This document shows positions 5,933 through 11,060 of a DNA stretch of 11,060 nt, piece after piece. Every line of letters starts with the position of its first letter. The stretch's first letter is position 1. A program made the position numbers and the translations under genes. The stretch comes from an uncultured Prevotella sp. (GTDB lineage: Bacteria; Bacteroidota; Bacteroidia; Bacteroidales; Bacteroidaceae): positions 1-11,060 of the forward strand of contig CAMTJK010000107.1 of NCBI GenBank assembly GCA_947072805.1, in the 5' to 3' direction. The notes below the pieces were generated by a model. That model was not told where the DNA came from. It did not search any database and worked only from the letters and a program-made list of their open reading frames with translations.

Positions 5933-7582
5933 ATGAACAATAGCAAAAGCATCATCGACATCACTACGAACGAGCATCCGGAAGCCGTTCACATAATGAA
6001 AAGCGACATAGAAGCGCCCGAGAAGTTCACGTGGCCGTTTTTCTACACACCCCATCCGCTGTGCCGTCTTGCAGCAGCCGAAGTTCAGAAACACCTCGCA
6101 TCTACAGAATGCTGGCAGGAAGAAATATCGCGGGGAAAGATGTTCGGTGTCCTCGTAGTGGAACTCGCAGACGGCGGCATGGCTTTTCTTGCAGCCTACT
6201 CCGGACTGCTCTGCGGCCGCAACGATTTGCCGTGGTTTGTACCTGCGGTCTTCGACTCACAACAGCCCGACGGATATTTCAAGATACACGAAGCGGAAAT
6301 ATCGGCAATCAACGAGCAGATAAATACACTGGAAACCTCAGACGAGTACACCGCCCTGTGCCGTTCGGTAGAAAGGATGAAGCTTTGCGCCGAACAGGAA
6401 ATTGACGAGTATAAGACAAAAATGACTGAAGCAAAACGCCGGCGCGACGCATTCAGACAACAATACGGTGACGATGAGCGGCTGATAGCTGAAAGCCGTT
6501 TCATGAAAGCCGAGCTGCGCCGACTGAAACAACATCATCGCACACTGACGGACAGGGCTGAAAACAGGCTCAATGCCATGAAGAGTATAGTCCTTGAACT
6601 GAAAGAAAAACGGCATCGGCTATCGGACGACCTGCAGAGATGGCTGTTCGAACAGTATAAAGTGAACAACGCCTATGGCAGGCAACGCAGCATTGCCGAC
6701 ATATTCAACGAACAAACCGGACATATTCCGCCCGCCGGCGCAGGCGACTGCTGTGCGCCAAAACTGCTTCAATATGCCTTTATGCACAACATGCGCCCTC
6801 TATGTATGGCTGAATTCTGGTGGGGCAACTCTCCCATGGGGGAGATAAGGCAGCATGGAAACTACTATCCGGCGTGCCGCGGAAAATGCAAGCCCATTCT
6901 CACCTTCATGCTCGAAGGACTTGAAACCGACAGTGACCCGTTGGCCGATGGCGGAAAGCTCATGCCGGAAACGGTTTATGAGGATGATGATATTATAGTG
7001 GTGTGCAAACCGGCTGGCATGTTGAGCGTACCGGGCAAGGACGGACGCACATCAGTACTGTCGGCACTGCGTAACAGATGGCGCGATGAAGCCAATCCGG
7101 GCATCGTTCACCGTCTTGACATGGATACCTCGGGACTGCTTGTTGTTGCCAAGACGGTGTCTGCCTATCATAATCTGCAGGCACAGTTTGCGGCACGCAC
7201 GGTAAAGAAACGTTACGTTGCCTTGCTTGAGCACAAGCCTTCTTCGTGTTCGGGTACGATCTCGCTGCCTCTGCTGCCCGACCCGCTCGACCGTCCACGG
7301 CAGACTGTTGATATGGCAAACGGAAAGACTGCCGTCACAGAATATTGCATTACAGATGTCCTTGACGATGGCAAAGTGCGTGCAGAGTTGCATCCGCTTA
7401 CCGGGAGAACTCATCAGCTGCGCGTACACTGCGCCCATCATATGGGACTGAATTCGCCTATCGTGGGTGACAATCTCTACGGAAAGCCCGACAGGCGGCT
7501 CTTTCTGCACGCCGAAATGCTGGAGTTCAGCCACCCTGCCAGCGGCAGGCGAATGACATTTGAGCGTAAGGCAGACTTCTGA
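5933..7582 (+). CDS. RluA-family RNA pseudouridine synthase with long N-terminal extension
   Basis: A 549-residue cytoplasmic protein. The C-terminal third is an RluA-type catalytic domain: ETVYEDDDIIVVCKPAG (346-362), GIVHRLDMDTSGLLVVAK with catalytic Asp396, and the substrate-binding stretch LHPLTGRTHQLRVH near residue 490. It should isomerise uridine to pseudouridine in rRNA or tRNA. No S4 domain is present. The N-terminal half is a long extension seen in a subset of RluA relatives: a globular start (KFTWPFFYTPHPLC, 31-44), a charged coiled coil (about 120-242), then a conserved block GAGDCCAPKLL (269-279) and YYPACRGKCKPIL (311-323). The ATG at 5933 gives the longest credible protein; 5996 (MKSDIEAP) would also keep the conserved start. 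The TTG at 5909 lies upstream of the predicted transcription start. The target RNA position cannot be read from the sequence. Confidence 0.88.
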   Translation: MNNSKSIIDITTNEHPEAVHIMKSDIEAPEKFTWPFFYTPHPLCRLAAAEVQKHLASTECWQEEISRGKMFGVLVVELADGGMAFLAAYSGLLCGRNDLPWFVPAVFDSQQPDGYFKIHEAEISAINEQINTLETSDEYTALCRSVERMKLCAEQEIDEYKTKMTEAKRRRDAFRQQYGDDERLIAESRFMKAELRRLKQHHRTLTDRAENRLNAMKSIVLELKEKRHRLSDDLQRWLFEQYKVNNAYGRQRSIADIFNEQTGHIPPAGAGDCCAPKLLQYAFMHNMRPLCMAEFWWGNSPMGEIRQHGNYYPACRGKCKPILTFMLEGLETDSDPLADGGKLMPETVYEDDDIIVVCKPAGMLSVPGKDGRTSVLSALRNRWRDEANPGIVHRLDMDTSGLLVVAKTVSAYHNLQAQFAARTVKKRYVALLEHKPSSCSGTISLPLLPDPLDRPRQTVDMANGKTAVTEYCITDVLDDGKVRAELHPLTGRTHQLRVHCAHHMGLNSPIVGDNLYGKPDRRLFLHAEMLEFSHPASGRRMTFERKADF

Positions 7583-7630
7583 TCATCATAACACTAAAGA
7601 CAGAATTGGGTTAAACAATAAGCAAAAACA

Positions 7631-7670
7631 GCAACGGCACTTCCGCTTCATAATCCGGAGGTGCCGTTGC
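7631..7670. terminator. Strong hairpin terminator shared by convergent genes
   Basis: GCAACGGCACTTCCG (7631-7645) pairs with CGGAGGTGCCGTTGC (7656-7670) over 15 bp with one G-U wobble and a 10-base loop. On the minus strand the stem is followed by TGTTTTTGC, giving a T-tract for the large secreted-protein gene that ends at 7753. On the plus strand the tail is only CGTTATATATA, so termination of the synthase transcript is probably less efficient. The rest of the 170-base gap shows no gene or promoter. Confidence 0.82.
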
Positions 7671-7752
7671 CGTTATATATAAATGTAGTTTCCTACTTTT
7701 TGTTTACCGCCCGCAGTCGGGTTCGGTCAAACTTATTTTGCCTGTCTGAAGA

Positions 7753-10700
7753 CTACTTCACAACAAACTTTCTTCCGCCTGACACGTAAATGCCGGGGGC
7801 AAGGTTGCGAACCGAGTTGGCATCATAGCTGTTGAGGACGCGCACTCCCTGCATATTGAATACTGGTGCACCGCCTTCAGCCACTCTTACATTGCTGATG
7901 CAGTTGGGTACATCAGCCGTTCCCCATGTGAAGTTGTCGATATAATAGGTAGCTGTCGATTCCTTGCATCGTGTTCCATTCATTCTGAAACCGATGTAGA
8001 ACACTTCGGGCATGTCGGGAATGCTGCTCATGTTTACCTGATAAGGTATCCATGTGCCGCTTTCGTCAGCCTTTTCAGGTATTGAGAAGCCTTCAAGTTC
8101 ATATATTTCGTATGTGTCAGCCACCTTCTCAATCATGCAGATAGTGAGTTTTTCTGTCTGTCCGTCGTGCAGGAACTTGCCCATGAGGCTAAATTCGAGC
8201 ATCGGTGTACGTGCGTTATTGAAGTCGAGAGCCGGCGATATGAGCAGCATGGAAGCTTCAGAAGGTTCCTTGCCCGTCATGTCTGACTCATAGAGAGTAG
8301 CCTTTGCCACACTCATCGGCTCATCTTCCGTGCCGGTATAGCCCCACCATGCGCGTTTGCCTGTCTCTGCAACGTTGGTCCAGCCTTCTACCGAGAGCGG
8401 TTTGTTGTGTTCAACGTTGTCAAACTGCTGGCTGTATGAAGCGAGAGGTGATGTGGAATCGAGCACGAACTCGTCGCCTTCAACCGGTTCTTCCACCACT
8501 TCGCCCACGCCCTTGGCGGTTACAGTGAGTACTACCGGCTCACCCTTGGTCGTGGTGAAGGTAAATGTCTGCGAAACGGTACCCTCTTCCTTTGCCGTAA
8601 ACTTGACTTTAAACGTCTGCGGCGTGTTGTACATGAACATCGTGTTGCTGATGATGATTCCCGATGCCGTGTTCTCACCGGCACTTACGTTGATATAGTC
8701 GAAACAGTTGGTGGGGGTGAGTGTGAGTTCCTTTTCATCGGTTTCTCCCACCTTAGCCTCGAGTTCCACAGCAGTCTCGCTAAGCGTTATCTGCGGCAGG
8801 TTAAGCGGGTCGAAAGCCTTTGTCAAGAACGTATATGCAGCATTGAATTGCGGGTCAATGGCATCGAAATTGAAGTAGATGCCGCCCTTGTGTGTGCCCA
8901 CCGTAGCAGGATTGATGCTCACGATGACCTCCGTTACCGACGAGCCTGCCGGTATCTCGGTATGACTTACAGAGAATGCCTCGTCGCCTCCGGTGAGCTC
9001 TATTTTCACTGCAGCGGGAAGGTTGTTGGCAACCACGGTATATTTCATGAGTTCTGTGGTCTTGTTGGTCTCAACGAGGGCCTCTTTATAGAGTTTCTCT
9101 GCCGTGATGTTTGCATCGGGAGCAACGGTAATGTCAGCAAGAGAGCGCGGACTTAGTGTGAATTGCTTTGCCGATTTGGATATTCCCACCACGCTGCATT
9201 TTCCGGCAGGCACGTCTGTGCCGATAAGATCGGTGCCAGCGAACGGACGAACCACAGCCGAATAGCTATCGCCATAGGTGGCATTGTGATTCTTAACGGC
9301 AAACTTCTCGCCTTCTGTCACTGTAAACTTGACATCGTCTATCTTCACCAGACGATAGAGATAGCTTTCTGCGTTTGCTTCTGTCACAGCCTCATTGATT
9401 TCCTGCGGCTCCTTCACCTTGTCGGAGGCTGTTATTGTTGCGAAGTTATAGGGGTCGTTGGTGTCGAGACTGACAACTGCAAAATATGGTGCGCCCAAAG
9501 AAGAGCGGATATAGCCGAGTATGCCACTGATCTCATCGCCAGCCTTATACATCATGGCAGGAGTTCCGTCGTTTTCATCTATATATTCGGTACTGAAGCA
9601 GATGCCTCCGGTCATATCCTGGGCATATATGTTATAATACTTGGTGTATTGATCTACAACCACACGTTCCACGTATGTTATCACTGCCTTGCCGCTATAT
9701 TTATATACGGTGTAGTCAGCATCTGGATCGGCGGCAACATTTGCCATTACACCCAATGCCGTGGGAAGTGCGACGGGTACGACAACATAGGTAACGCCAA
9801 TGTTGATGACAACGTCTTCAGCGTCCTGCGATTTCAGTGTCACCTTGGTTGAATACTCACCCGACACTGCAGGGTTAGGCGTAAGCGTGAATGTTACTTT
9901 CACACCTTCTGCCGCTTCTTCGGCTGTGATGGTGGTCTTGCTCGGTGTTACATCGGCGGGAGCCTCTATTGTAATGTCTCCCTTCAGGTTGGTACCGGAG
10001 ATGGTTGTACTGAAATCCATCGATTTTCCCTTCTCCATGGAACCGTTAAACTTCAGGTTATTCTTTGTTACGGCAATAGCAGGAGTCTTCTCTTCACCTT
10101 CGCCGCCTCCTCCCTGCTCTGTGCCGAAGAGGTCTGCCCATACTGTGGCAACACGAACGGCATCGATATCAAGAACGGGAGCCTTTTTTGTAGATGTGGC
10201 ACCTTGTCTGAACACCAGTCCCATTATTCCGCCAAACTTTAAACTGGGGTCACCACCGCTTGTAGAAGAGTATGTTACGTCAGCTGCAGGTTCCGTAGCC
10301 GCAGTAAGATCGGGGTTTACCCACACATCTATAACATCGTTTGTAATATCCTCCACAACGGTATGCTTCACTATAACGAGGTAAGTCTTATTGTATTCGT
10401 ACTCGTTCTCTGTCCACACTGCATCTTTTTCAGCAGTGCTTCGTGTCACTCCCAACTTGTATTTTCCTTCGTTGGTAGATGCCTGCAGGAATAATCTGTC
10501 ATATTCCGTTGCCGTCTTTCCGTCTGTTATGCCAGTACTCGTCTGCGGGAAGAAGCCGAAGAAATATGCCGGCGAACTTTCGGGAGCCGAAGTGACGTTC
10601 ATAAGAAAGGCTGCATAAACCGAGCCTTCACCTATCTTAGTCTCGTTACTGAATGCGGCAAACAGGTCTTCACCCGACGCCGTATCGCCCATGGTGATGC

Positions 10701-10938
10701 GGTTGCCCACAGCCTCTGCCTGATAACCGGCATAAAGCAGTCCGCCGCTTACCACCTGGATGGGCGTTGCGGTATTAACACCGTACCTGAGCCACGGACC
10801 TTGCTGATAGAGGTTGCCCTCTTTGTAACTGAAATTCTCGTTCAGCAGCAGTTCACCGGCTCTTGCCTGCGTCATGCTGATGAGCGAAACGAACAGCATA
10901 AACGCTGCCATTGATAATCGAGTTAATGTTTTTCTCAT
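7753..10938 (-). CDS. Large secreted multidomain protein with choice-of-anchor J-like domain and C-terminal sorting-like tail
   Basis: A 1061-residue exported protein. Residues 1-27 are a signal peptide ending ARA. Rough domain order: an N-terminal beta-sandwich module (28-272, LLLNENFSYKEG to VRVATVWADLF) common in secreted Bacteroidetes proteins; a Gly/Glu linker (274-287); an Ig-like domain (about 288-395); a region resembling tandem OB-fold-like units (about 405-603); two Ig/ASH-like domains (about 605-815); a choice-of-anchor J (MAM-like) domain (about 820-1005); and a tail (1026-1061) of the pattern VFNMQGVRVL...LAPGIYVSGG...VVK, close to type-A type IX secretion tails. No catalytic motif is recognised, so a surface adhesin or binding scaffold is the best guess. 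The ATG at 10938 was preferred because the signal peptide begins there; 10944 (ATG) and 10968 (GTG) are in-frame alternatives. Domain names are from memory of the families and need a profile search. Confidence 0.8.
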   Translation of the reverse strand: MRKTLTRLSMAAFMLFVSLISMTQARAGELLLNENFSYKEGNLYQQGPWLRYGVNTATPIQVVSGGLLYAGYQAEAVGNRITMGDTASGEDLFAAFSNETKIGEGSVYAAFLMNVTSAPESSPAYFFGFFPQTSTGITDGKTATEYDRLFLQASTNEGKYKLGVTRSTAEKDAVWTENEYEYNKTYLVIVKHTVVEDITNDVIDVWVNPDLTAATEPAADVTYSSTSGGDPSLKFGGIMGLVFRQGATSTKKAPVLDIDAVRVATVWADLFGTEQGGGGEGEEKTPAIAVTKNNLKFNGSMEKGKSMDFSTTISGTNLKGDITIEAPADVTPSKTTITAEEAAEGVKVTFTLTPNPAVSGEYSTKVTLKSQDAEDVVINIGVTYVVVPVALPTALGVMANVAADPDADYTVYKYSGKAVITYVERVVVDQYTKYYNIYAQDMTGGICFSTEYIDENDGTPAMMYKAGDEISGILGYIRSSLGAPYFAVVSLDTNDPYNFATITASDKVKEPQEINEAVTEANAESYLYRLVKIDDVKFTVTEGEKFAVKNHNATYGDSYSAVVRPFAGTDLIGTDVPAGKCSVVGISKSAKQFTLSPRSLADITVAPDANITAEKLYKEALVETNKTTELMKYTVVANNLPAAVKIELTGGDEAFSVSHTEIPAGSSVTEVIVSINPATVGTHKGGIYFNFDAIDPQFNAAYTFLTKAFDPLNLPQITLSETAVELEAKVGETDEKELTLTPTNCFDYINVSAGENTASGIIISNTMFMYNTPQTFKVKFTAKEEGTVSQTFTFTTTKGEPVVLTVTAKGVGEVVEEPVEGDEFVLDSTSPLASYSQQFDNVEHNKPLSVEGWTNVAETGKRAWWGYTGTEDEPMSVAKATLYESDMTGKEPSEASMLLISPALDFNNARTPMLEFSLMGKFLHDGQTEKLTICMIEKVADTYEIYELEGFSIPEKADESGTWIPYQVNMSSIPDMPEVFYIGFRMNGTRCKESTATYYIDNFTWGTADVPNCISNVRVAEGGAPVFNMQGVRVLNSYDANSVRNLAPGIYVSGGRKFVVK

Positions 10939-10994
10939 ACTCATAATGTTTATGTTTTTAATAATCACTTTTACCTACTTGTAACAGCAGGTTG

Positions 10995-11025
10995 CAAATA
11001 TATACATTATGTATGAGACGAGAAA
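10995..11025 (-). promoter_or_regulatory. Probable promoter of the large secreted-protein gene
   Basis: On the minus strand TATATTTG (11002-10995) matches TAnnTTTG and continues into CA. TTTC (11025-11022) lies 19 bases upstream as an imperfect -33 box; a perfect TTTG at 11030-11027 is 24 bases away, which is long. Transcription would start near 10988, leaving a leader of about 50 bases. A 6-1-6 inverted repeat fills part of the spacer. Confidence 0.6.
11002..11014. repeat. Short inverted repeat in the promoter spacer
   Basis: ATACAT-T-ATGTAT is a perfect 6-1-6 inverted repeat that abuts the -7 box and lies between it and the -33 region of the secreted-protein promoter. The position suits a repressor operator, but AT-rich DNA produces such repeats by chance. 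Confidence 0.4.
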
Positions 11026-11060
11026 GCAAAATGTACGTTTTTTATATACAGAACGTTCTT

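Noticed and set aside
9163..9852. 229-codon plus-strand frame opposite the large secreted-protein gene
   Set aside because: Cys/His/Ile-rich composition with no domain; lies wholly within a convincing minus-strand gene.
10939..10968. GTG start for the large secreted protein
   Set aside because: It adds ten residues ahead of a normal signal peptide; the ATGs at 10944 and 10938 are better.
1..11060. tRNA, rRNA, CRISPR, insertion sequence or phage elements
   Set aside because: No cloverleaf, regular spacer-repeat array, transposase motif or terminal inverted repeats were seen.

Overview
The window looks like chromosomal DNA from a member of the Bacteroidales, most likely a Prevotella-like genus. 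The evidence is the Bacteroidetes-type promoters (TTTG, about 20 bp, TAnnTTTG, often extended to TTTGCA), the lack of strong Shine-Dalgarno sites, a BspA-type leucine-rich repeat protein fused to a streptopain-family (C10) peptidase, and a large secreted protein ending in a short type-A-like sorting tail. The genus is an inference. I see no rRNA, tRNA, CRISPR array, phage gene or insertion sequence.

Layout. Bases 1-454 hold no convincing gene: an AT-rich stretch with short direct repeats, then an orphan intrinsic terminator. A good promoter at 455-486 drives a tight plus-strand operon: a small META-domain lipoprotein (549-977), a secreted C10 cysteine peptidase with C-terminal BspA-like repeats (1003-2367), and a ZIP-family metal transporter (2364-3152) that overlaps the peptidase gene by 4 bp. 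An AT-rich hairpin at 3161-3184 separates it from a convergent minus-strand pair: a signal-peptide-bearing YhcH/YjgK/YiaL-family protein (5170-5793, promoter-proximal), whose stop codon overlaps by 1 bp the start of an IGHMBP2/Upf1-like SF1 helicase (3191-5170). That pair is divergent from an RluA-type pseudouridine synthase with a long N-terminal extension (5933-7582). The two divergent promoters form a perfect 10-bp inverted repeat and share the same 40 bp. A strong hairpin at 7631-7670 lies between the synthase gene and a convergent gene for a 1061-residue secreted multidomain protein (7753-10938), whose promoter region is at the right end.

How the genes may work together. Most are housekeeping or surface/periplasmic functions. 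The most suggestive group is the first operon: a C10 peptidase with no room for the usual inhibitory propeptide, co-transcribed with a small exported lipoprotein that could act as an inhibitor or chaperone in its place, and coupled to a metal importer. This is a hypothesis from gene order and domain length, not a demonstrated system.
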